A DNA stretch of 64,000 nt from Burkholderiales bacterium 8X (GTDB lineage: Bacteria; Pseudomonadota; Gammaproteobacteria; Burkholderiales; Burkholderiaceae_C): the NCBI GenBank assembly GCA_902506565.1, contig LR732703.1:3328255-3392254 (forward strand), read 5' to 3'. A program made the position numbers and the translations under genes. Numbering within the stretch: the first letter of the stretch is position 1; every line of letters begins with the position of its first letter. Under the pieces are notes generated by a model that worked only from the letters and a program-made list of their open reading frames with translations, searched no databases and was not told the DNA's origin. Below are positions 1 to 7,010 of the stretch, in pieces.

Positions 1-93
1 GGGCTCGACTGCGATGCCGGGCACGTCCAACGCATTGTGCGAACGGTGCATGCCACGCTTCGAAGGCGACTTCTTGTTTTGCTGGACGGCCAT
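1..93 (-). CDS. rpmF: 50S ribosomal protein L32, C-terminal part outside window
   Basis: The 31 visible codons start [20 protein letters not shown], the standard start of bacterial L32, a small protein of the large ribosomal subunit. The ATG is at 91-93 on the minus strand and the gene runs off the left edge. It lies downstream of yceD on the same strand, with about 115 bases between them. In Escherichia coli yceD and rpmF are also neighbours and lead into the plsX-fab genes, so fatty-acid genes probably lie just left of the window (inference). Confidence 0.95.
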   Translation of the reverse strand, partial: MAVQQNKKSPSKRGMHRSHNALDVPGIAVEP

Positions 94-209
94 GATGGCT
101 CCTGAAAGGATTCGTGAAGGTGGGTGGGATTGCGCGGGGGCTCTGAGGCTCTGCCGAGCGCGTGAAGCCCACGATTATAGCGCAAGGCATTCTGCCCCGC
201 GCTTCGGGT

Positions 210-797
210 TCAGGCGCCATCGGGCTTGCCTGCCTTCTTCAACGCCTGGAGCGCCTCGAACGGATTGGGGCGCTCCTGCCCCGGGTCCTCGAACGCCCGG
301 TCGGCGGTTTTCAGATCGACGGGCACCGGGCATTCGTCGTGCATCGGCGCGATCGGCATCTCCATCAGCAGTTCGTCCTCGATCAGGTCGACGAAGTCGA
401 AGTCGCGGCTTTCGACCAGGACGTCTTCTTCGGAGAGCTCGTCCGCGGCGGCCGCGAGCTCCTCGTTCTTCTCGAAACGGAACCAGCGATCGGCATGCAG
501 GTCGACCTCGACCGGCGTCAGGCAGCGCTGGCAGACCATGCCGACTTGCAGTCTTGCATCGAGATGCAGCCAGGGCACCTTCGCTCCCATCGCGCCGGGT
601 CGGACCTCGCCGTGCAATTCCCAGGTCGCACCACGGGCGCCGGCAGCGTCGGTGGCGGCGCTTGCGTCACCAGCGCCAACGCCGGCCTCTGCGCTCAGCC
701 TCGGAAAAGCCGAGAGCGGAAGCTCGCCGGCAGCAGTGTCCTGTTCTTCGGCGAACCGCCGGACGTCCACGCGGCGCGGGTCGATTTGTCTGCTCAT
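210..797 (-). CDS. yceD: DUF177/YceD family protein
   Basis: This 195-residue protein has the DUF177 layout: a variable N-terminal half, then a CQRCLTP cysteine pair in mid-protein, an acidic stretch, and the conserved C-terminal DLIEDELLMEMP...CPVP region. YceD is a widespread protein next to rpmF, and family members have been linked to 23S rRNA metabolism; the sequence itself does not show an activity. I start it at the ATG (MSRQIDPRRVDVRRF) at 795-797, because the longer reading adds residues unlike the family. Gene order yceD-rpmF matches E. coli. The divergent maf gene begins 37 bases away, so both promoters must be in or near that gap. Confidence 0.88.
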   Translation of the reverse strand: MSRQIDPRRVDVRRFAEEQDTAAGELPLSAFPRLSAEAGVGAGDASAATDAAGARGATWELHGEVRPGAMGAKVPWLHLDARLQVGMVCQRCLTPVEVDLHADRWFRFEKNEELAAAADELSEEDVLVESRDFDFVDLIEDELLMEMPIAPMHDECPVPVDLKTADRAFEDPGQERPNPFEALQALKKAGKPDGA

Positions 798-834
798 TCG
801 CGGCAGTCTAAACCGCTCGCGCACAATCGTTCTC

Positions 835-1416
835 ATGCACCGCAACCTGATTCTGGCCTCGACTTCCCGCTACCGGCGCGAGCTGCTCGCTCGATTCGAA
901 GTCGCCTTCGACGTCCATCCGCCGGAGGTCGACGAAACCCCGGTTGCCGGCGAAACGCCACGAGCATTGGCCGAGCGCCTCGCAGCCGAAAAGGCCATGG
1001 CGATCGCGCGGAAATTCCCGGATCGCATCGTCATCGGCTCCGACCAGGTAGCCGATCTGGAAGGCGAAGCGCTCGGCAAGCCGGGCGATCACTTGCGGGC
1101 GACTCAGCAGTTGCGCAGGATGCAGGGCCGAACCGTCATCTTCCACACGGCGGTTGCCGTGGCGTGTATCGAAAGCGGCTTCATGCAAAGCGACCTTGCC
1201 TCGATCGAGGTCCGGTTTCGAAGCCTCGACGACGACTCGATCGAACGCTATTTGCGTGCCGAGCAACCCTACGATTGCGCGGGCAGCGCCAAGAGCGAAG
1301 GCCTCGGCATCACCCTTCTCGACGCGATCACGAGCGACGATCCGACGGCGCTGATCGGTTTGCCGCTCATCCGCACCGCGCGCCTCTTGCGAGCAGCCGG
1401 GCTCCAGCTGCCATGA
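835..1416 (+). CDS. maf: Maf-family nucleotide pyrophosphatase (YceF type)
   Basis: This 193-residue protein carries the Maf signatures: LASTSRYRRELL at the N-terminus (phosphate-binding S-x-S-R), EVDE, and GSDQVADLEGEALGKPG. GSDQV, rather than GADTVV, is typical of the YceF branch, which hydrolyses 7-methyl-GTP to the monophosphate and so clears modified nucleotides from the pool. The later CAGSAKSEGLGITLL and GLPL segments are also conserved. It is divergent from yceD, as expected for the yceF-yceD-rpmF neighbourhood. Its TGA overlaps the ATG of the next gene (ATGA at 1413-1416), suggesting coupled translation. The activity is assigned by family, not shown here. Confidence 0.9.
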   Translation: MHRNLILASTSRYRRELLARFEVAFDVHPPEVDETPVAGETPRALAERLAAEKAMAIARKFPDRIVIGSDQVADLEGEALGKPGDHLRATQQLRRMQGRTVIFHTAVAVACIESGFMQSDLASIEVRFRSLDDDSIERYLRAEQPYDCAGSAKSEGLGITLLDAITSDDPTALIGLPLIRTARLLRAAGLQLP

Positions 1417-2171
1417 GCGCCAAGACCCTCTACCTGGTTCCGGCACCACTCGATTTCGGCTGCGAGCCCGAGGTCGCCATCCAGGACGTCATCCCCACCG
1501 GCACGCTGCAGATCGCAGCATCGATCACGCACTGGATCTGCGAGAACGCCAAGACCGCCCGCGCCTTCCTGAAGAGAGTCGACGCGGTCGTTCCGCTGGC
1601 GCTTCCCATCCAGTCGATGCAGATTCACGAACTGCCCCGCGAGGTGCACAAGAAGGGCGACCATGCGGGCGAGTTCGATGCACGCCCTCTGCTGAGCACT
1701 GCGCTGCAGGGCGACAAAATCGGCTTGTTGAGCGAGGCGGGCATGCCGGCGATCGCCGATCCGGGCGCGTCGGTGGTGCGCGCCGCGCACGAACTCGGCC
1801 TGGCGGTGATCCCGCTGACCGGCCCGATCTCGCTCATGCTCGCACTGGCCGCGAGCGGCTTGAACGGCCAGAACTTCGCCTTCGTCGGCTACCTTCCGCA
1901 AGAGCCGGAATCGCGCACTCGCCGAATTCGCGAGCTGGAAGCCCTGGCACTGCGCAGCGGCCAGACGCAGCTCTTCATCGAAACGCCCTACCGCAACCGG
2001 GTCCTGATGCAGGCTCTGCTGCAGACCCTGCAGCACAACACGCGGCTCGCGTTCGCGCGCGGGCTGACGCTCCCTGCGGCCACGGTGCGTTGCGCCACCG
2101 TCAAGGCCTGGCGCGCGCAGGAGTTGCCGGTCGAAGACAAGATGCCCGCGGTCTTCGCGCTCGGACGTTGA
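1413..2171 (+). CDS. RsmI-like tetrapyrrole methylase-fold methyltransferase
   Basis: This 252-residue protein belongs to the COG0313 (RsmI) branch of SAM-dependent methyltransferases. It shows YLVPAPL near the N-terminus in place of the usual YVVATPIGN, LLSEAGMPAIADPG (the G-x-P-x-x-x-DPG cofactor loop), and a PLTGPISLMLALAASGL segment. RsmI itself 2'-O-methylates C1402 of 16S rRNA. This copy is shorter than E. coli RsmI (about 286 residues), lacks its C-terminal tail, and has a divergent N-terminus, so it is more likely a paralogue with an unknown target than RsmI. It overlaps maf by four bases and is followed by an overlapping MFS gene, so the three probably form one transcript. Confidence 0.8.
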   Translation: MSAKTLYLVPAPLDFGCEPEVAIQDVIPTGTLQIAASITHWICENAKTARAFLKRVDAVVPLALPIQSMQIHELPREVHKKGDHAGEFDARPLLSTALQGDKIGLLSEAGMPAIADPGASVVRAAHELGLAVIPLTGPISLMLALAASGLNGQNFAFVGYLPQEPESRTRRIRELEALALRSGQTQLFIETPYRNRVLMQALLQTLQHNTRLAFARGLTLPAATVRCATVKAWRAQELPVEDKMPAVFALGR

Positions 2172-3328
2172 GCCGCGGAGCCGTCGCGCCCGAGGCCGGA
2201 TCCGGCAGCTTGCGCTGGGCGACGCGGAGCATGTTCTTCGCGTCCGGCTTCATCTTCGCGACCTGGGGCGTCCATGTGCCCACGGTCAAGCTCCACTATG
2301 CGATGGACGAGGCCCAGCTCGGCCTCGCCTTGTTCGCAGCCGGCATCGGCGCCCTGCTCGGCCTGACCCGCGCGAGCCACTGGATCGGGCGGTACGGTGC
2401 CCGCCATGCGGCCTGCGCGAGTGGCGCGGTCTACGCGTTGCTGCTGCTCGGCTTGCTGACCATGCCCGGCTATCCGTGGCTGCTCGCCTTGCTCCTGATG
2501 TTCGGCGTGGTCACCAGCGTCTTCGACGTGGCGATCAATACCGAAGCAGCGCAGATCGAACTGCGAAGCCGACGCCCGCTGATGAGCGGGATGCACGGCA
2601 TGTTCAGCCTCGGCGGCATGGCGGGCGCCCTGGTCGGCAGTACGGCGATCGCCCTGGGCGTCGCTGCTCGCGTGCATCTGTCGTGGGTCGCGATTGCCAT
2701 GACGTTGACGGTCGTTTTGTCGGCGCGCTGGATGCTTCCGGCCAGCGAGACGCGTTTTGCAGCGTCGAGCGAAGGCTTCATGCTGCCGCGCGGCGTGCTG
2801 GCGATGCTCGGCCTGCTGGCTGCGCTCGGGTTGATCGCAGAAGGTGCGATCTACGACTGGAGCGTGCTGTACCTCAAGCAGGAACTCGGCAGCCCGCAAG
2901 AGCAGGCAGCGCTGGCCTATGGGTTCTTCTCGGCTGCCATGGCCGCAACGCGCTTCGTGGGAGACCGGTTGCGGGCCCGGTTCGAGCCAACGCATCTGTT
3001 GCGCGCCAGCGCGCTGGTGGCGGCGGCTTCGATGAGCCTGGCGCTCCTCACGGATCGTCCGCTGGTCGCACTGGCCTGCTTTGCCGGTGTCGGTGTCGGC
3101 TTCGCGAACGTGGTGCCACTCTTGTTCGCAGCCTCTTCGCGGCTTCCGGGGGTGGAGCCGGCACGCGGGATTGCAGGGGTCGCCGCCCTGGGCTATACCG
3201 GCTTCATGGTGGGCCCGCCGTTCATCGGCTTCATTGCGCAAGGCACCAACCTGACGACAGCCTTGTTCGTGGTGGTCGCCTTCGCCCTGGTGCTGGCGGC
3301 GCTGGCGCGGCAGGTGGCCGCGCGGTAG
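2168..3328 (+). CDS. MFS transporter
   Basis: This is a polytopic protein of about 386 residues with roughly 12 hydrophobic segments and the charged loop after helix 2 typical of the major facilitator superfamily. Its second half includes the GFANVVPLLFAASSRLPG and MVGPPFIGFIAQGTNLTTAL segments seen in the YbjJ-like sugar/drug MFS subgroup. I chose the TTG at 2168, whose last two bases are shared with the TGA of the upstream gene. An ATG at 2231 is the alternative, but it would cut into the first membrane helix. The substrate cannot be read from the sequence. It converges on the sppA-like gene, with only 13 bases between stops. Confidence 0.82.
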   Translation: MSRGAVAPEAGSGSLRWATRSMFFASGFIFATWGVHVPTVKLHYAMDEAQLGLALFAAGIGALLGLTRASHWIGRYGARHAACASGAVYALLLLGLLTMPGYPWLLALLLMFGVVTSVFDVAINTEAAQIELRSRRPLMSGMHGMFSLGGMAGALVGSTAIALGVAARVHLSWVAIAMTLTVVLSARWMLPASETRFAASSEGFMLPRGVLAMLGLLAALGLIAEGAIYDWSVLYLKQELGSPQEQAALAYGFFSAAMAATRFVGDRLRARFEPTHLLRASALVAAASMSLALLTDRPLVALACFAGVGVGFANVVPLLFAASSRLPGVEPARGIAGVAALGYTGFMVGPPFIGFIAQGTNLTTALFVVVAFALVLAALARQVAAR

Positions 3329-3341
3329 AGCACGGCGAAGA

Positions 3342-4364
3342 TCAGCGCAAGCTCGGCGAAAGCCGCATTGCGCGAACCGTGGCGTCCCCGAGCGCTGCGC
3401 CGAACTTCTTGGCCAGCTTCTCGGCCACGTTGTCACGGCGGGTGTAGTCGATGACCTCTTCCGCCTTGATCACCTCGCGCGCCACGAAATCGACATTGCC
3501 GAGCTGATCGGCAAGGCCCAGGTCGACGGCAGTCTGGCCGCTCCAGAAAAGCCCCGAGAACAAGCCGGGGGTGTCGAGCTTGAGGCGATCGCCCCGACCG
3601 GCCTTCACGACATCGATGAATTGGGTGTGGATCTGCGCCAGCATCTGCTGGGCATGCGCGCGTTGCGCATCGCTCATCGGGCTGAACGGATCGAGGAAGC
3701 CCTTGTTCTCGCCCGCGGTCAGGAGCCGGCGCTCGACGCCGACCTTGTCCATCAAGCCGGTGAAGCCAAACCCGTCCATCAGGACGCCGATGCTTCCGAC
3801 GATGCTCGCCTTGTCGACGAACACCTGGTCGGTGGCGGCGGCGATGTAGTAGGCGGCAGACGCGCAGCTTTCCTCGACCACCGCGATCACCGGCTTCTTG
3901 TGCTTGGCCTTCAGGCGGCGAATCTCGTCGTTGATGATGCCGGCCTGCACCGGGCTTCCGCCGGGCGAATTGATCAAGAGCACCACGCCCTTGGCGCCTT
4001 CGTCCTCGAAGGCGGTCTTCATGGCAGCGACCACGAACTCGGCGCTGGCATCGGCACCGGCGGCGATCTCGCCCTTGATCTCGACTACCGCCGTATGGGC
4101 CGTGGTCTTCGAAGCCGTCGGCGCGCCGCGGGACATGCCGAGCCACACCAGGAAGACGAAGAACAGGAGCCAGCTCAACCGAACGAAGGTTCGCCAGCGC
4201 CTGGCCGACTTTTGCTCGCGCAAGGAGGCGAATGCCAGCTTCTCGAGCGTCTCGCGCTCCCAGTGGAGTTGCTTGGTGGGATCGACGTTCGACATATGAA
4301 GGGGTGGCGGCGTGCGCTCGAAAGGCTCGAAACCTTCGGGTTCCGTGCGGTGGGACTCGGACAT
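3342..4364 (-). CDS. sppA: S49-family signal peptide peptidase (SppA type)
   Basis: This 340-residue protein has an N-terminal cytoplasmic stretch, one membrane anchor at about residues 62-79, and a single S49 protease domain. The oxyanion loop LLINSPGGSP (residues 129-138) is present. The nucleophile is Ser169 in CASAAYYIA and the general base is Lys221 in GENKGFLDPF; their 52-residue spacing equals that of the short Bacillus SppA. It therefore belongs to the half-length, homo-oligomeric type that cleaves signal peptides left in the membrane, not the double-domain E. coli type. It is the last gene of a minus-strand run (rluC, HAD phosphatase, Rieske protein, this), one base from the Rieske stop. 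Confidence 0.88.
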   Translation of the reverse strand: MSESHRTEPEGFEPFERTPPPLHMSNVDPTKQLHWERETLEKLAFASLREQKSARRWRTFVRLSWLLFFVFLVWLGMSRGAPTASKTTAHTAVVEIKGEIAAGADASAEFVVAAMKTAFEDEGAKGVVLLINSPGGSPVQAGIINDEIRRLKAKHKKPVIAVVEESCASAAYYIAAATDQVFVDKASIVGSIGVLMDGFGFTGLMDKVGVERRLLTAGENKGFLDPFSPMSDAQRAHAQQMLAQIHTQFIDVVKAGRGDRLKLDTPGLFSGLFWSGQTAVDLGLADQLGNVDFVAREVIKAEEVIDYTRRDNVAEKLAKKFGAALGDATVRAMRLSPSLR

Positions 4365-4365
4365 T

Positions 4366-4731
4366 TCAGAAAGCCAGGGGTTGGAGGTTCCAGGCAGTAT
4401 GCCAGCGCACCACGCCGCCGGATTCCGACAGCTCGATCTTCACCAGCCCGCCACGGCATGGCCCGCCGGCGCATTCGCCGGTGTCCGGGCGGTAAGCCGC
4501 GCCGTGCGTCGCGCACAGGAGCCAGTTTCCGGTGTCGTCGAAGAAGCGGTCGGGCTGGTAGTCGAGCTCCATCGCGATATGGGTACAGCGATTCAGGTAG
4601 GCATGAACCTGGCCCTGGAACCGTACGGCGAAGGCCCGGCAGGTCATTCCGGCGAAGACGACGTCGAACGGAACCGCCCGCCCACCATCCACCAGGTCGG
4701 ATGAGGCGCATAGCGGCAGGAGGTCTTGCAT
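4366..4731 (-). CDS. small Rieske [2Fe-2S] protein
   Basis: This 121-residue stand-alone Rieske domain carries both ligand boxes: Cys49-Thr-His51 in NRCTHIAMELDY and Cys73-x-x-His76 in LLCATHGAAYRPDTG. They are followed by the GGP-R-GGL-K turn typical of ferredoxin-like Rieske proteins such as NirD or dioxygenase ferredoxins. No oxygenase partner is nearby, so the redox partner is unknown. It is packed between the HAD phosphatase (5 bases) and the sppA-like gene (1 base), so it is probably co-transcribed with them. Similar small Rieske proteins beside rluC and sppA occur in other Burkholderiales (recollection, not tested). Confidence 0.87.
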   Translation of the reverse strand: MQDLLPLCASSDLVDGGRAVPFDVVFAGMTCRAFAVRFQGQVHAYLNRCTHIAMELDYQPDRFFDDTGNWLLCATHGAAYRPDTGECAGGPCRGGLVKIELSESGGVVRWHTAWNLQPLAF

Positions 4732-4736
4732 CGTGC

Positions 4737-5405
4737 TCAGCCGTGCTGCAGCAGCCAGTCCTGCAAGTCCGCGATCGAATGCGCGATATGCAGCGGGTTG
4801 AGCGAGTGGAAGCTGTCGGGCTCGTGCGCGCCGTAGCTCACGCCCACGCTGGCGGCCCCGGCGTTTTGCGCGAGTTGGAGATCGTGCGTGGTGTCTCCGA
4901 CCATCAACGTCCGGCTGGCCGGCACATCCAACTCTTCCATGAGTTCGAGCAGCATCCTCGGATGCGGCTTGCCGTGGGTTTCGTCGGCTGTCCGCGAGGC
5001 GTCAAAGCGATCGCGCAGCGCCACGCTCGCGAGCGCTTCGTCGAGACCCCGCCGCGACTTGCCGGTGGCAACCGCCAGCTTGTGCCCGCGCGCACGCAAG
5101 GCATCGAGCATCGGCAGCACCCCTTCGAACAGCACGACGTCGTCCTGGTGCTGCAGGTAGTGATAGCGGTAGCGAGCGCCCAGTGCCGCGTATTTTTCCT
5201 TGGGCACGTCCGGTGCAGCGCGCGCCAGCGCCTCGGCAAGGCCGAGGCCGATGACCCAGGCGGCGGCGTCTTCGGACGGTTTCGCCCCGCCGACATCCAC
5301 CACCGCCGCCTGGATGCAGCGAACGATCAGCCGGGTGGAGTCGTACAGGGTGCCGTCCCAGTCGAAGGCGATCAGTTCGAAACGGGGAACGGTGCGGTCA
5401 GTCAT
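4737..5405 (-). CDS. HAD-superfamily phosphatase (Gph-like)
   Basis: This 222-residue haloacid dehalogenase-fold phosphatase has motif I AFDWDGTLYDST with nucleophile Asp15 and acid Asp17, motif II VATGKSRRGL, a conserved lysine in HGKPHP, and motif IV MVGDTTHDLQLAQNAG. The helical cap between motifs I and II places it in the phosphoglycolate phosphatase/pyrophosphatase PpaX subgroup. The exact substrate is not visible. I start at the ATG at 5403-5405 (MTDRTVPRFELIAF). The start lies inside the 3' end of rluC (8-base overlap), so translation is probably coupled to rluC. Confidence 0.87.
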   Translation of the reverse strand: MTDRTVPRFELIAFDWDGTLYDSTRLIVRCIQAAVVDVGGAKPSEDAAAWVIGLGLAEALARAAPDVPKEKYAALGARYRYHYLQHQDDVVLFEGVLPMLDALRARGHKLAVATGKSRRGLDEALASVALRDRFDASRTADETHGKPHPRMLLELMEELDVPASRTLMVGDTTHDLQLAQNAGAASVGVSYGAHEPDSFHSLNPLHIAHSIADLQDWLLQHG

Positions 5406-6471
5406 TGGGAACGGATGTTGAAGGGCCCGGCAGGCCGGCAAGCACCTCGGGCGCGAGCAGGCCGCGCAATTCGGCCGGAAGCTCGGCCTCGAGCGCGATC
5501 CGCCGATGGTCGAGCGGGTGATTGAACTGCAGCCGCCAGGCGTGGAGGAACATTCGCTTCAGGCCCAGCTTCTGGAGCGTTCGATTGCGTTCGAAGACGC
5601 CGTACTTGTCGTCGCCGGCAATCGGATACCCCTGCGACGCCAGGTGGACGCGGATCTGGTGAGTTCGGCCGGTCTTGATGGTCACGGCCAGGAGCGAATG
5701 GGTTGGCCCTGCCCCGTCCGCCCGATTGCCGCCGCCTTCCAAGCGAACCGTCGCCAACACGCGGACCAGGGTCACCGCGTGCATCGCGTCTGGATGATCC
5801 TTGGCCACCACGCGGACCCGCCGTTCGCCCGGCTCGTCGCCAGACGACTTTCCGGGCAGGACGAACTTGGCCAGGGGCGCGTCGAGAACCTTCTTGTTGG
5901 CGGGCCAGGCGCCCTCGACCAGCGCCAGGTAGGTCTTGCCCGTCTCGCGTTCGCGGAACTGGTCCTGCAGGTTCTTGAGGGCGCTGCGCTTCTTGGCCAC
6001 CAGCAGGATGCCGGATGTCTCGCGGTCGAGCCGATGCACCAGTTCGAGAAACCGGGAAGCGGGCCGTGCCGTGCGCAACTGCTCGATCACGCCGAAGCTC
6101 AAGCCGCTGCCGCCATGAACCGCGACGCCGGCCGGCTTGTCGAGGGCCAGCAACGCGTCGTCCTCGAACAGCACGGCGAATTCGCGCGGCGGCGCGGCGG
6201 CCCGTGCGCCGGGCTCCGAGCGCTCGGAAACCCGGACCGGCGGAAGCCTCAGGACGTCGCCGTTGGCAAGTCGGGTGTCGGCTTGCGCGCGACCCTTGTT
6301 CACCCTCACCTCGCCCGAACGGATGATCCGGTAGACATGGGTCTTGGGCACGCCCTTCAGGCGCCGGAACAGGAAATTGTCAAGTCGCTGGCCTTCGGAA
6401 TCGGCGTCGACGGTCATCGAGCGGACTTGCTCGGCCGGCGCCTCTGGCTTCGCACCTATAATATTTTTCAC
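5398..6471 (-). CDS. rluC: 23S rRNA pseudouridine synthase
   Basis: This 357-residue protein has an N-terminal S4 RNA-binding domain (about 28-80, ending in DVLRLPPVRV) and a RluA-type catalytic domain with Asp149 in HRLDRETSG. RluC converts U955, U2504 and U2580 of E. coli 23S rRNA to pseudouridine. Its position divergent from rne is the same as in E. coli, which strengthens the call over RluA/RluD paralogues. I keep the ATG at 6469-6471. A second ATG at 6415-6417 (MTVDADSEGQRL) also fits the family, and neither has a strong ribosome binding site. A TATAAT on the plus strand at 6457-6462 lies inside the upstream choice. Confidence 0.92.
   Translation of the reverse strand: MKNIIGAKPEAPAEQVRSMTVDADSEGQRLDNFLFRRLKGVPKTHVYRIIRSGEVRVNKGRAQADTRLANGDVLRLPPVRVSERSEPGARAAAPPREFAVLFEDDALLALDKPAGVAVHGGSGLSFGVIEQLRTARPASRFLELVHRLDRETSGILLVAKKRSALKNLQDQFRERETGKTYLALVEGAWPANKKVLDAPLAKFVLPGKSSGDEPGERRVRVVAKDHPDAMHAVTLVRVLATVRLEGGGNRADGAGPTHSLLAVTIKTGRTHQIRVHLASQGYPIAGDDKYGVFERNRTLQKLGLKRMFLHAWRLQFNHPLDHRRIALEAELPAELRGLLAPEVLAGLPGPSTSVPND
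6457..6462 (+). promoter_or_regulatory. candidate -10 box for rne
   Basis: A perfect TATAAT lies on the plus strand just inside the start of the divergent rluC reading frame. No good -35 hexamer sits 16-18 bases upstream; TTGCTC at 6427-6432 is too far away (24-base spacer). If this is the rne promoter, the message would carry an untranslated leader of about 540 bases, comparable in kind to the long RNase E leader of E. coli. Transcript start mapping would settle it. Confidence 0.3.
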
Positions 6472-7010
6472 CAGCGCGGTCTTGTAAGTGCTTGATAAAT
6501 CAGAAGTTTAGAGCACCACAGGCTGCGCTGCGAGGTCGATGCCGCTTTGAGGCAGAGCCCGCAAGCCGAGTGCCGACGCACGAGGCGGCGAGCCTTGCTT
6601 CGTAGTCAAGCCGACGCCCACGAAACACCGATACGGAATACCAGCCGGCAGGCTCCAAGCTGCCGGCGGATCGAAGCGAGTACCTTGTGTTGATGCTGTT
6701 GATTCGACTCTGCCTGCGCTGGCTCCCGCCAGTGGCCGAAGGCATTGAATCTCGGCAAGTGCGCATTCTCCCTGCGCCGGCTGCTGTCACCCAGGCAGCA
6801 TCTCGACACCACATCGGGCTCGCGCCCATCCATGCGCCCCCTTCCAGACTGAGGTCGAGCTAACCCTCGGCGTGCGTACTGCGCCCAGCGCGCGGTCGCC
6901 GCTCATTCTTGTCGCAGCGGCAGTTCCTTCGTTTCGCGAGCGTTTGTCCGTGCATCGTTAGGTCCGAAACGGACCGGTTGAACGAAAACGAACGACAAAG
7001 GAAACGCACC
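6472..7010 (+). promoter_or_regulatory. long rne leader / rluC-rne divergent intergenic region
   Basis: I see no convincing coding sequence in these 539 bases between divergent rluC and rne. They hold several stem-loops. One is GCCGGCAG (6644-6651) with CTGCCGGC (6660-6667), a perfect 8-bp stem. Another is GGTCCG-AAA-CGGACC (6961-6975), a tight hairpin about 35 bases before the rne start. In E. coli the rne 5' leader is structured and lets RNase E control its own mRNA, so a similar role is plausible here (inference). The short readings in this stretch look like neither known proteins nor good gene starts. Confidence 0.5.
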
